From Muscardinus avellanarius (Eukaryota; Chordata; Mammalia; Rodentia; Gliridae), in contig OY726560.1 of NCBI GenBank assembly GCA_963383645.1, positions 87,335,093 through 87,399,092 of the forward strand: DNA of 64,000 bases, given 5' to 3'. Shown piece by piece: positions 31,329 through 42,004 of this stretch. The translations under genes were made by a program, and so were the position numbers. Positions within the stretch are counted from its first letter, which is position 1, and every line of letters begins with the position of its first letter. Below the pieces are notes generated by a model. That model was not told the origin of the DNA. It was given only the letters and a program-made list of their open reading frames with translations, and did not search any database.

Positions 31329-31960
31329 AATGTGGATTGAATCCAGAGGATTCTACCTCTGAGCTATACCCTCAGCCCAATTTTATTTATTTTGAATCAG
31401 GGTCTCACTAAGTTGTAGAGGGACTCATTATGTAGCTGAGGCTGTCCACAAACCGGCTGTCCTCCTGTCTTGGCTTCCCAAGTACTGGGATTACATGCTC
31501 TTTCTTTGGTTCTGATTCATGTGTGTGTGTGGGGGGGGGACTGGGGACTGCCCTATATTATTTTTTTATTTTTACAACAGGGTCTGAATTGCAGGGGACC
31601 TCAGTAAGTTGGTGGGGCTGGCCACAAACCTGAGATCCTCCTGTTTCAGCCTTCCAAGTACTAGGATTACAGGTGTGCACCACAAGGCCTAGCTATGTTC
31701 TGATTCTTAAATAATATGTCCCCTGCAGGACAGCAATGCCCTATGGTGGATATGAGAAGGCTTCCAAACGCATGACCTTCCAGATGCCCAAGTTTGACCT
31801 GGGGCCCCTGCTGAGTGAACCTCTGATGCTCTACAACCAGAACCTCTCCAACAGGCCGTCTTTCAATCGAACCCCTATTCCCTGGTTGAGTTCCGGAGAG
31901 CCCGTAGACTACAGTGTGGATGTTGGCATCCCCTTGGATGGAGAAACAGAGGAACTGTGA
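23168..31960 (+). CDS. MYOZ1: MYOZ1 (myozenin 1, calsarcin-2, FATZ-1)
   Basis: Coding exons 23168-23240, 24119-24297, 29496-29739, 30095-30260 and 31729-31960 join in phase to 297 codons; human MYOZ1 has 299. Known role: a Z-disc scaffold of fast skeletal muscle that binds alpha-actinin, gamma-filamin, telethonin and calcineurin. Seen: N-terminal MPLSGTPAPNKKRKSS; the conserved ISVPRDVMLEELSLL block near residues 38-52; a glycine/serine-rich middle (about 100-170); the conserved HITVFKTYISPWERAMG; and a C-terminal half rich in aromatic residues and proline. It ends ETEEL, matching the class III PDZ ligand known from Z-disc proteins. The fourth coding-region junction uses a GC donor. No frame damage. 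Confidence 0.96.
23241..24118 (+). other. MYOZ1 intron 2
   Basis: Free of SINEs and without recognisable elements. It is the only MYOZ1 intron over 500 bp with no SINE. Confidence 0.6.
24119..24297 (+). CDS. MYOZ1: MYOZ1 exon 3
   Basis: Acceptor ccctgaaag ends at 24118 and donor gtgagt starts at 24298. It carries the conserved SVPRDVMLEELSLLTNRGSK block and KFIYENNPDVFSDSSM. It ends at phase 0. Confidence 0.94.
24410..25250. repeat. B1-dID SINEs in MYOZ1 intron 3
   Basis: Plus copies lie at 24415-24615 and 24785-24980, with (GAAA)n at 24616-24671 and (CATA)n at 24729-24770 between. A minus copy lies at 25045-25248. Confidence 0.85.
25455..27160. repeat. B1-dID SINEs in MYOZ1 intron 3
   Basis: Plus copies lie at about 25458-25650, 26475-26612 and 26947-27152. 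Minus copies lie at 25835-25915, 25940-26133, 26140-26255, 26260-26377 and 26718-26917. (AAAT)n lies at 25649-25687, an A-tail at 26612-26634 and (CT)n at 26672-26713. Confidence 0.8.
27210..27323 (+). repeat. Left arm of a perfect 114-bp inverted repeat
   Basis: This unique, non-SINE segment is the exact reverse complement of 28147-28260. It begins gtaaggtctggagtcagg and ends gagagtagaaata. It is continuous with unique sequence on its right, so it is probably the original copy. Confidence 0.95.
27735..29190. repeat. B1-dID SINE cluster in MYOZ1 intron 3
   Basis: Plus copies or halves lie at 27735-27850, 27852-27970, 28020-28140, 28622-28795, 28815-28875 and 28905-29105. A plus B1 at 28262-28340 is interrupted by a minus copy at 28345-28553 and resumes at 28555-28620. 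(AT)n lies at 27976-28012 and (CA)n at 29141-29189. Confidence 0.75.
28147..28260 (-). repeat. Right arm of a perfect 114-bp inverted repeat
   Basis: All 114 bases match the reverse complement of 27210-27323. SINE sequence lies on both sides (an A-rich tail ending at 28146, a B1 start after 28260), so this looks like the secondary copy. The spacer is 823 bp. Confidence 0.95.
29496..29739 (+). CDS. MYOZ1: MYOZ1 exon 4 (glycine-rich region)
   Basis: Acceptor ttttttttcag ends at 29495. It encodes DHFQKFLPTVGGQLGTAGQG and the glycine-rich stretch with a PHHHQ insert, ending ETGS plus one base. The next intron must begin at 29740 with gcaagt, because only that junction keeps the conserved GDQAGGEGK reading in frame. 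Confidence 0.93.
29740..30094 (+). other. MYOZ1: GC-AG intron of MYOZ1
   Basis: The intron starts gcaagt after a cag and ends ctaccag. The nearest GT (29744-29745) would shift the frame. GC donors are a known minor class, normally with otherwise strong consensus, as here. Confidence 0.85.
30095..30260 (+). CDS. MYOZ1: MYOZ1 exon 5
   Basis: Acceptor catggctaccag and donor gtagga at 30261. It encodes the conserved KHITVFKTYISPWERAMGVD and LLAYGAKAELPKYKSFN, ending at phase 2. Confidence 0.94.
30445..31695 (-). repeat. B1-dID SINEs in MYOZ1 intron 5
   Basis: Minus copies lie at about 30458-30643, 30770-30962, 30985-31045, 31056-31260, 31330-31495 and 31530-31693, with (TTAA)n at 30745-30768 and (GT)n at 31286-31327. 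Confidence 0.8.
31729..31960 (+). CDS. MYOZ1: MYOZ1 exon 6 (C-terminus)
   Basis: Acceptor gtcccctgcag ends at 31728. It encodes TAMPYGGYEKASKRMTFQMP through LDGETEEL and stops at TGA 31958-31960. The SINE block upstream ends about 35 bp before the acceptor. Confidence 0.95.
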
Positions 31961-32240
31961 TACGTTTCCTCTTCTAATTTGCATCGTTTCCCCTTTATGG
32001 TTCCAATTTGGAGCAGGATACTGACCAGGATGACCCATTGTTAATCTAGTATCCTTGTGGGAATGGAGAGAAAAAGGCAGGAGAGATCTGCCTGTCCATC
32101 CTGTGCTCCAAGCCCCCACTTCCAACATCCTTTCTCACCAACTCAGAGCTCCCCTTCCACTTCCTCTATATGGAACCTGCTCTTTAATGGAATCTGCTCT
32201 GCCACCAATAAGTCAATAAACTTTGAGGAAACAAACTATT
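31961..32240 (+). other. MYOZ1: MYOZ1 3' untranslated region
   Basis: A short, SINE-free 3'UTR of about 280 nt ending just after the poly(A) signal. Confidence 0.75.
32215..32220 (+). terminator. Poly(A) signal AATAAA (MYOZ1)
   Basis: Seen as gtcaataaactttgag, followed by a T-rich stretch (ctattctttctctg). Confidence 0.8.
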
Positions 32241-32559
32241 CTTTCTCTGATATTTGAAGACAGATAAAAGCTGAGCCAAACAATGCACAAAGACTAATAA
32301 AATCCAGACACCAAACATTCATTACCCAGTTGTAGACCAGCCCTGAGCTCTGGTTGCATATACCCACATCCACAAAAACCACATTCACAGGTATATACAA
32401 AAACATACTTATTCAGTAGTACAAGAGACAAATAATCACACATAAACACATGCTGGCCTGCATGGGGGCAAAGTTAAGAAGCTTTTGTGTGTGGTGGTTA
32501 GAAACTATCTGTCAGTAACACTGGTGTTAGCATTCTGTGTAGCCAATTAGAAGCTGTGA

Positions 32560-32791
32560 AAAAAGCCGGGTGTGGTGGCGAACGCTTGTAATCCCAGCAT
32601 TCAGGAGCCTGAGACCATAGGATCGTGGTTCGCGGACAGCCTCAGCTACTTAGTGAGGCCCTCTGCAACTCAGTGAGACCCCGTTTCAAAATAAAGAATA
32701 AAAAATAGGGCTGAGGGTGTAACTCAAAGGTAGAATGCCCTTGGGTTCCATCCCTAGTACTACAAAAAAACAAAACAAACAAACAAACAAA
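32560..32791 (+). repeat. Reference B1-dID SINE copy with clear target duplication
   Basis: The B1 half starts gccgggtgtggtggcg at 32565. The dID half (agggctgagggtgtaactc) starts near 32707 and an A-rich tail closes it. The 9-bp duplication aagctgtga lies at 32551-32559 and 32792-32800. The tRNA-like half has box-A-like and box-B-like blocks, but the part between them is short (ggtagaatgcccttgggttc), lacking the anticodon-loop segment of ID elements. Confidence 0.9.
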
Positions 32792-32800
32792 AAGCTGTGA

Positions 32801-33445
32801 GCCGGGCATGGTGGCACATGCATGCTTGTAATCCTGGTGCTTGGGAGGCGGAGACAGGAGGATCGTGCAGGTTTGAAGTCAGCCTCTCTGGCTTAAGTGA
32901 CCCTGTTTCCAAATAAAAATATAAAATAGGTCTGGGAGTATTGCCCGGAGGTAGAAGGGTTCCATCCCCAGTACCACAAAAAAATAAAGCAAGCAAGCAA
33001 ATCAAGAAAGCAAAATGGGGTGCAGAGGAAGAAGTGATGGTTACTTTGATTGTCACAGGATTAGAGCATATAAACTTAGAAATATACGTGTCAAAAGTTC
33101 CAGCTGGGCATGGTGGTACATGCTTGTAATCCCTGCATTCAGGAGGTGGAGACCGGAGGATCACGGTTTGCAGAGAGCCTCAGCTACTTAGTGAGACCCT
33201 TCGCAACTCAGTGAAACCCTGTTTCAAAAAATAAAGACTATAGCCGGGCGTGGTGGCGCACGCTTGTAATCCCCGCGCTTGGGAGGCTGAGACAGAAGGA
33301 TTGCACAGGTTCAAAGCCAGCCTCAGCTACTTAGTGAGGCTTTCAGCAACTTAGTGAGACCCTGTTTCCAAATAAAGTATAAAAAAGGTCTGGGAGTATA
33401 GCCCGGAGGTAGAAAGTCTCTGGGCTCCACCCCCAGTACCACCAA

Positions 33446-33484
<39 letters not shown>

Positions 33485-34303
33485 AAAAATAAAAAAATAA
33501 AAGACTAAAAAAAAAAATAATAGGGCTGGGAGCCATGCATGGTGGCGCACACTTGTAATCCCTGCACTTGGGAGAATCACACAGGTTTGAAGCCAGCCTC
33601 AGCTACTCAGCTACTTAGTGAGGCTTTCAACAATTTAGTGAGGCCCTGTTTCCAAATAAAATATAAAAGAGCTCTGGGAGTGTGGCCCAGGGGTAGAAGG
33701 CCTCTGAGTTTCACCCCCAGTACCACAAAAAATAAAAATAAAAATAAATAAAAAATAGGGCTGGGGCTATAGCTTGGAGGTATAATGCCCCTAGGTTCCA
33801 TCCCCAGGAATGCAAATAAGTAAATAAATAAATACATAAAAATAAATAAAAATAAATAAATAAGCTTGGCATGGTGACGCATGCTCGTAATTCCAGAGCT
33901 TGGGAGTCTGAGACAGGAGGATTGCGCAGGTTCGAAGCCAGCCTCAGCTATTTAGTGAGGCTCTCAGCAACTTAGTGAGACCCTGTTTCCAAATAAAGTA
34001 TAAAAAAAGGTCTGGGAGTATTGCCTGGATGTGAAAAAGTCCCTGAGTTCCACCACCAGTATCATCACCAAAAAAAAAAAAATTAAAAATAAATAATAAT
34101 AAATAAATAAATAAATAAAAATAAAAAGTTACAGATTCCAGCTGGGTGTGGTGGTGCATGCTTATCACTCAGGTTCAAAGCCACCCTTAGCTACTTAGTG
34201 AGACTCTCAGCAACTTAGTGAGACATTGTTTCCAAATAAAATATAAATAGAGGTCTGGTAGTATAGCCCAGAAGTAGAAAGCCCCTTGGTTCCATCCCCA
34301 ATA

Positions 34304-34349
<46 letters not shown>

Positions 34350-34350
34350 G
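32801..34350 (+). repeat. B1-dID SINE array downstream of MYOZ1
   Basis: Plus copies lie at about 32802-32980, 33103-33238, 33242-33445, 33533-33728, 33760-33815, 33866-34070 and 34140-34305, with A/T-rich spacers. (CA)n lies at 34302-34349. Only 32990-33100 is unique. Confidence 0.8.
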
Positions 34351-34639
34351 TTACAGATTTCCCCAAAAGATGAAATAGAATAGGGTATCATGTGGAATCC
34401 ATAAGGGAGTGGGAAAACCCAGTTATGGTTAGAGTTTGCCTAGCTCTGTGTGAACACAGCAAGGAAAGATCTAAGGCTTACAGGGCTACCACAGTGGTGC
34501 CTAGAGAGCACTGTGATTTGAAAGAAACCATGAGAGTTCAACAGGATTGAGTGGAAGATACACTTTTTATTTATTCATTTCAACCCTTGGGTCTCATAGA
34601 GTCCTAGGTTAATCTTATTTTCCACGAAAATAAAAATGA

Positions 34640-34646
34640 TGCAGAC

Positions 34647-34682
<36 letters not shown>

Positions 34683-37205
34683 AGTCTGGGAAAATAACTT
34701 TTTCATGTTTGTGGTACTGGAAATTGAGTCCAGAAAGCCGTGTGTGGTAGCGCACGCTTGTAATCCCAGCATTTGGGAGGCTGAGACTGGAGGATTGAGG
34801 TTCGCGGACAGCCTCAGCTACTTAGTGAGGCCCTTTGCAACTTAGTGAGACCCTGTTTCAGAATAAAGAATAAAAAATAGGACAGGGGGTATAGCTCGGA
34901 GGTCAAATGCCTCTGGGTTCCATCTCCAGACCCGAAAAAAAAAAAAAAAAAAAGAAAAAAGAAAAAGAAAAAAAGAAATTGAACCCAGAGTCTCACATAT
35001 TAGGTGAATGGTCTGCCACTTAGCTACTTCACATCACCAGCGCTGGGGAAATAATTTCTAAAGAGAGCTGCCTAAAAATTCAAACAATTCTGTGAAGATG
35101 TGTTTGTGTTACTGGGGAGTAAACCCAAGGACATTCTTTTCTTTTTTTTTTCCCTCGGGTCTGGGGATGTAATCCAGAGGCATTTGACCTCTAAGCTACA
35201 CCCGCTGCCCAGTTTTTTTATTTATTTTTATTTTATTTATTTATTTATTTATTTGGTACTGGGGTTCCTGGAGGCCCTTCTACCTCGGGGCTACACTCCC
35301 AGACCTATTTTTACATTTTTATTTGGAAACAGGGTCTCCTAAGCCAGCGCACACAGCTGGCTTCGAACCTGCGTGATCCTCCTGTCTCTGCCTCCCAAGC
35401 GTGGGGATTACAAGCGTGCGCCACCATGCCCGGCTTTATTCTTTATTTTGAAACAGGGTCTCATTGAGTTGTGGAGGGCCTCACTAAGTAGCTGAGGCTG
35501 TCTGCGAACCGCGATCCTCCGGTCTCAGCCTCCCAAATGTTGGGATTACAAGCGTGTGCCACCACGCCCAGCTCAACCCAGGGGCATTCTACCTCTGAGC
35601 TACACCCCCAGCCCTATTTTTTATTCTTTATTTTGAAACAGGGTCTCACTGAGTAGCTGTCTGTGAACCATGGTCCTCCTGTCTCAGCCTCCCAAATGCT
35701 GGGATCACAAGTGTGTGCTACCACACCCGGCTTCTTTTTTATTTAACTTTTTAAAAATTTTAGACTGGGAGTTGGGCACTTTGGCACACGTTTGTAATTC
35801 CAGCATTTGAGAGGCTGAGAGCAGAGGATAGCGGTTCGCGGACATCCTCAGCTACTTAGTGAGGCCCTCGCAACTTAGTGAGACCCTGTTTCAAAATAAA
35901 GAATAAAAAATAGGGCAGGGGTTGTAGTTTGGAGGTTGAATGTCCCTTGGTTCCATTCCCAGACCCACAAAAAAGAAGAAAAAAAAATTCAGGCGAGGCA
36001 TAGAACACTGAGACAGAGGATCCTTAGATTTGATGCAAGCTTCAGCAAGTAGTGAGACTCTCATCAACCTAGTGAGCCCCTGTTACTAAATAAAAATGAA
36101 ATAGGGCTGGTAGTATAGCTCAGATGTAGAATGCTCCTGGGTTCAATACTCAGTGCCACACACAAAATAAATAAATAAAAATAAAAATTTGAGCCAGGCG
36201 TGGTGGCCCATGCTTGTAATCTCAATATTTGTGAGGCTACAAGAAGAGGATTGCAAGTTCATGGCCAGCCTCAGGAACTTAGCAAGGCCTCTGCAACTTA
36301 GACTCCATTTCAAGATAAAAATAGGGCTAGAGGTATAGCTCAGAAGTAGAATCCCCTTGGGGTTCAATCCTCAGTACCACAGAGAAAAATATTTTTTTAT
36401 TTTGTAGTACTGGGGATTGAACCCAGGGATAGTCAACCTCTGAGCTACATATCCAGCCCTATTTTTTTTTTATCATTTATTTATTTATTTATTTATTTTA
36501 TTTTGTGGTGCTCGACATTGAACCCAGGGACATTCTACCTCCTAGCTAAAGCCCCAACCGTATTTTTTTTCTCTCTCTTTTTGAAACAGAGTCTCACTAA
36601 GTTGCAGAGGGCCTCAATAAATAACTGAGGCTGGTCAGGAGCCTGGATCTTTCTGTCTCAGGTCCCAAATACTGGACTTACAAGCATGTACCACCATGCC
36701 TGTCTGTATCCTTTATTTTACTCTTTTTTTCTTTTTTTCTTTTGTGGTGCTGGGGATAGAACCCAGAGGCTTTCTACCTCTGGGCTACACTCCCAGGCCT
36801 ATTTTCTATTTTATTTGGAAACAGGGTCTCACTGAGTAGCTGAGGCTGGTTTCTAACCTGTGCGATCCTCCTGTCTCAGCCTCCCAAGTGCTGGGATTAC
36901 AAGCATGCGCCACCATGCCTGGCTATAACCTTTATTTTAAAACAGGGTCTCACTAAGTTGCAGAGGGCTTCCTTCACTAAGTAGCTGAGGCTGGCCGTGA
37001 ACCTGGGATTCTCCTGTCTCAGCCTCCCAAGTGCTGGGATTATAAGCATGTTCCACTCAACCAGATAGAAAGATTTTTTTTTTTTTGAACAGAGTTTCAC
37101 TAAGTTGCTGAGGGCTTTTCTAAATTGCTGAACTGGCCTTTAACTGTGATTCTACTATCTAAGCTTCCCAAGTACTGGGGTTTTCAGGTGTGCCCTACCA
37201 TACCT
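34640..37205. repeat. B1-dID SINE array, both orientations
   Basis: (TAA)n at 34648-34680. Plus copies at 34736-34935, 35768-35970, 35990-36165 and 36192-36385. Minus copies at 35155-35215, 35258-35435, 35436-35573, 35575-35733, 36398-36700, 36740-36925, 36927-37068 and 37085-37207. Confidence 0.75.
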
Positions 37206-37456
37206 GGCAAACTGAACACTATTCTGAGTAGTGTGAAGAAATCTTCATCCCATTTTGTGTCACCAGGGATGTAAATTCCATTATCCAGCATATCTGCATT
37301 GTAAATGCTACTATAATCATTAGCCACATAGTAGTCATCTTAGTTATTAGATAGACTATTGAGTTATGATTAATCCTTATTTTACTCAACAGTGGCTTCA
37401 AAAGTGCAAGATTAGTAATGCTAGCAATTTTATTACTGTGATTGTTATAAGTGTTC

Positions 37457-37849
37457 TGTTGCAGGAGATTCAGTCTCCCCTTCTTCAGTTTCCCCCTGAT
37501 TCCCAAGACAGGATTTCCGGAGGCCAAAATGAGAGACAGGTTTCTTTATTTACCAGTAAATGGCTCAGTTGACAAACTCACTGAGCCTCAAACAAACGGC
37601 TCACATGATTTTTTTTTTTTTTTTTTTGTTTTTTTGGTGGTACTGGAAGTGGAACCTAGGGCCTTTCTACCTCTGGGCTATATTCCTAGACCTATTTTCT
37701 ATTTTATTTGGAAACAGGGTCTCACTAAGTTGCTGAGAGCCTCACTAAGTAGCTGAGGCTGGCTTTGAACCTATGCGATCCTCTGTCTCAGCCTCCCAAG
37801 CGCGGAGATTACAAGCGTGCGCCACCACGCCCGGCATGGGCTCACATGA

Positions 37850-37897
<48 letters not shown>

Positions 37898-38206
37898 GTA
37901 CTGGGGATGGAATCCAGGTGCTTTCTACCTCCAGGCTATACTCCCAGACCTATTTCATGTTTTATTTGGAAACAGGGTCTCACTAAGTTGCTGAGAGCCT
38001 CACTAAGTAGTAGAGGCTGGCTTTGAACCTGTGTGATCCTCCTATCTCAGCTCCTAAGTACTAGGATTACAAGCAGGCACCAACATGTCTGACTGGCTTA
38101 CATGATTTTTATACCCTTAGTCTCTCACTTGGAAGAGGGGATGAGTAAGTTTAAAATTTATTATACCTAGCAAGGTGCTTAAGTTACATACCATCCCCTA
38201 GCTCTT

Positions 38207-38242
<36 letters not shown>

Positions 38243-38623
38243 AGTACTGGGGATGGAACCCAGGGGACATTCTACCTCCAAGCTACAAGCCTTATTATTA
38301 TTTTTTATTATTCATTATTTTGAAACAGGCTCTCAATGAGTTGCAAAGGGCCTCACTAAGTAGCTAAGGTTGTGAATCACAATCCTCCCATCTCTGCCTC
38401 CCAAATGCTGGGATTGCAAGCGTGCGCCACCACACCCGGCTATATTTCCAATCTTTTAACTAGATTTCTCTTGTTTACATTAGGAAGAGCATGACCCTGG
38501 GTTGCCTAAGGAACAGCTTCCTTATCTTTCCGAAGTGTCTGGGTCTGCTCACTTGCTAGTGGACAACTACTAGGAATGGTTGGGGAACTCTTACTCTTTC
38601 TTCTTAGGTCTGAACTCCTGACA

Positions 38624-38676
<53 letters not shown>

Positions 38677-38914
38677 TTTTTTTTGGTGGTACTGGGGTTC
38701 CTGGAAGCCCTTCTACCTCCGGGCTACACTCCCAGACCTATTTTTACATTTTTATTTGGAAACAGGGTCTTCTAAGCCAGCGTGCATGGCTGGCTTCGAA
38801 CCTGTGTGATCCTCCTGTCTCTGCCTCCCAAACGCGGGGATTACAAGCGTGCGCCACTACGTCCAGCAAAACTCCTGACAATATTTCTAAGGCCTGACTG
38901 GGTGTCCTACCTCA
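37457..38914 (-). mobile_element. Endogenous retrovirus LTR interrupted by SINEs
   Basis: On the minus strand it begins tgaggtaggacacccagtc at 38914 and ends ctcctgcaaca at 37457. AATAAA (minus strand, near 37545) lies before the end, where an R-U5 region is expected. A polypurine tract abuts the start. SINEs inserted at about 37613-37835, 37895-38095, 38215-38440 and 38684-38868 inflate the length to 1.46 kb. (TG)n and (TTTC)n runs accompany them. Confidence 0.5.
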
Positions 38915-38930
38915 GTCCCCCCTTTTGAGA
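38915..38930 (-). other. Polypurine tract of the endogenous retrovirus
   Basis: On the minus strand this reads ctcaaaaggggggac directly before the LTR start tgagg. Runs of this kind precede the 3' LTR of gammaretrovirus-like elements and prime plus-strand synthesis. Confidence 0.5.
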
Positions 38931-41847
38931 ATTTTCAATATACTAAAATGAGAAATTCTCAACCTCTAAGGCAATCCTTAGAGCTGCGAAGGCAGCCTAA
39001 AACGTTGGACTTTTTTTTTTTCAGGGACAAGTTTTTATCATTTATTGGGATAAATTTCTTTTCTCTTTTTTTTTTTTTTTTGGTGGTACTGGGGGTGAAA
39101 CCCAGGGGCTTTCTACCTTCGGGCTATACTCCCAGACCTATTTTATATTTTATTTGGAAACAGGGTCTAAGTTGCTGAAAGCCTCCATTTTTGGTGGTAC
39201 TGGGGTTCCTAGAAGCCCTTCTACCTCCGGGATACACTCCCAGACCTATTTTATACTTTTTTTTTTTTTTTTTTTTTTTGGAAACAGGGTCTCTTAAGCC
39301 AGCGCGGCTGACTTCGAACCTGCGCAATCCTCCTGTCTCCGCCTCCCAAGCGCGGGGATTACAAGTGTGCGCCACCACGCCTGGCCTGGCTACAAATTTC
39401 TGACACCAGTTCCAGTTGAGCTTTACCTACAAGGACGAGAACTGCTAATCATCTTTTTTTGTATCTTAGCACTGCGAAGTCACATTAGGTAGATACTCCA
39501 GTGTAAAAAATCAAGAACCAAAGGAATACCATAAAGTTTACTAATAATGTCAATTTTAAGGCACTCATGACACAAAATCTGGAGTCCAATTTTGTGGTTT
39601 GAGACGTGATGCTCTTTAGTCTTTTGTCGTGTATGAGTTTATTAGTTTTTGGGTGCAGCTAGAGCAGGTCATGCTGATTTTTTCAGGATCAACTTGCTTG
39701 ATTTTGCAATTTTTTTTTTTTTTTTTTGTGGTACTGGGGTTCCTGGAAGCCCTTCTACCTTCGGGCTATACTCCCAGACCTATTTTTACATTTTTTCTAT
39801 GGAAACAGGGTCTCCTAAGCCAGCGTGCGCGGCTGGCTTCGAACCTGCGCGATCCTCCTGTCTCTGCCTCCCAAACGCGGGGATTACAAGCGTGCGCCAC
39901 CACGCCCGGCTTGCAAATTTTCTTTGAGCAGTCATATGAGTCCTCTCTGAAGCAGTGATCTCCAAGGCAGCTGGCCTTCGGCGACTGTGATGAATCCAAG
40001 TGTAATATTTTGGACTTTTACATTTTCTGCTTACTTTTTCCAACCTCACAGAAGGGAGGTATAGATGACCACTTCAATTTTTCTGTGTTTATATCCTCTG
40101 CCTTGATGATGTGACCCTAACTGGTTTGAGTTGGTAGGGAGTGCTGTCAGAGTATTGCAATTTAGGGTCTCAGAGGATGGACAATGGACAATCCAGAAAA
40201 CAGTCAAAGAAAGAATTCTTTATATGGTGTTTTGTTTTAGCTAGAAGGCTGAAAAAGTTTGATTATCTTGGCTCAAAGTTACTTATGGTGGTTCAGTGGG
40301 AATCTACATGAAAAACTGATATATTAGTATATTATATAATAACCCAGATATTCTGCCATAATGTGTTTTCATAACCCATTATTTTATGCCATCTATCTGT
40401 TAGCATTTTACTTTTTACTTTTTAATTTTTTTTTCAGTACTGGGAATGGAACCCAGGGGCATTCTACCTCTGAGCTACACTCCCAGCCCTATTTTTTAGT
40501 CTTTTTTTATTTTTTGAAACAGGGTCTCACTGAGTTGTGAAGGGCCTCACTAAGTAGCTGAGGCTGTCCACTAACAAGGATCCAGTCTCTGCCTCCTGAA
40601 TGCTGGGATTATAAGCGTGGGCCACCACGCCCGGCCTGTTAGTATTTTAAATTGGTAGCCAACTTATTTGCACAGAACATAAGTAACATTGTTTCATTCT
40701 ACAAAGCCTAAAAAGAATCCAAGTGTATTAGTGTCTCAGATCCACACTAAACTTAGAGGTTTATAGGAACAGACCGAATTGACTAGAATTTCATCTAACA
40801 CCCATCTATTCAGGTTGTGTGTGATTTTATCTATCTAAATTGTGCAGAAGATCATTAAACGGCTTTATGGGTACATCTCTTTTTGTTTTAGCCTAGCATA
40901 CTTATTTTAGTTATACTTTCCTTTGGGGTGTTTAAGACCAAATAGTTAGCCCTATATGGCCCCAGAAGATTTTTATAAACTTATTTCGTTGTTGAGGTAA
41001 GTCAGGGCTCCTTAGGGTTACTCTAAGGGACTTTGTGAGGCTTTCCCTCTATCCATTGTGCCACCAGCCAAGATGGGTCATGGTCTTGCTGACCATTCGG
41101 GCCTTCTTGATGCTATATGGATACTACTTTTCTTTTTGCGGTACTGAGGATGGAACTCAGGGCATTCTACCTCAGAGCTATACCTCCGGCCCTATTTTTC
41201 ATTCCTTATTTTGAAATAGGGTCTCACTGAGTTGCCAAGGGCCTCACTATGTAGCTGAGACTGTCCTCCAACTTGGATCCTCTGGTATCAGCCTCCCGAA
41301 TGCTGGGATTACAAGCGTGCACTACCACGCCTGGCTTGATAATTTTCAATGACCCTCCTTCTTACAGGATGTGCACTGGAGGCTCTAGGTCTCTGAGGTC
41401 CTCACAATCTCCCTACTCAGGGGATTGGGCGGCTCTCCAGAATTTGTAGTCTTTATAAGTCTCATTATATTTCCTGAGTTCCATTGACATTGACCTTGGA
41501 GGGCCAAGATCAAAATATTGGCTATATTTGTCCATTACCTTTTTATTTTTATTATTTTACAAGCCTCAGTTGTTAAACACCCAAGAGGTAAGTTTTTACC
41601 AGTCCCTTATAATTAATAAGGGTCGACATTATAGCCTATCTGTTTCTTTTAAGTAAGGGCTATCAAAAAATTGTTTAGGTTACTCTGCTAGTAGCTGTAT
41701 GTCTGTAATGTTAACAGACAACAATTACAAAGGCCTGTAAATAAATGTAAAACAAAACTATTAGGGACAAAACAAATCTAGTCTTTATCATAATTTTGAC
41801 AATATTGGATAATACAAACAAATCTCCATATAAATTTGACTTGTTTA

Positions 41848-41893
<46 letters not shown>

Positions 41894-41985
41894 TATTAAT
41901 CAGTTTTTTTAGAGTGGCATGGTTTGCAATGCGACATATTTGAACACCTTTAACTATCTTTGTTTAAAGATGGTCATAATATGGT
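38931..41985 (-). mobile_element. Probable decayed retroviral internal region
   Basis: Sequence upstream of the tract on the minus strand should be the 3' internal region of the provirus. I see no long open frame and no residue motif clear enough to name a gene. SINEs interrupt it at about 39080-39190, 39198-39385, 39712-39912, 40432-40636 and 41138-41337. (CA)n lies at 41858-41891. No 5' LTR was found, and the left boundary is a guess. Confidence 0.3.
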
Positions 41986-42004
41986 TTAAGAACGTATAAA
42001 TACA

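Noticed and set aside
32700..32790. tRNA-like sequences with box-A and box-B blocks as functional tRNA genes
   Set aside because: They are the right halves of SINEs, lack an anticodon arm and occur in very many copies with A-rich tails.
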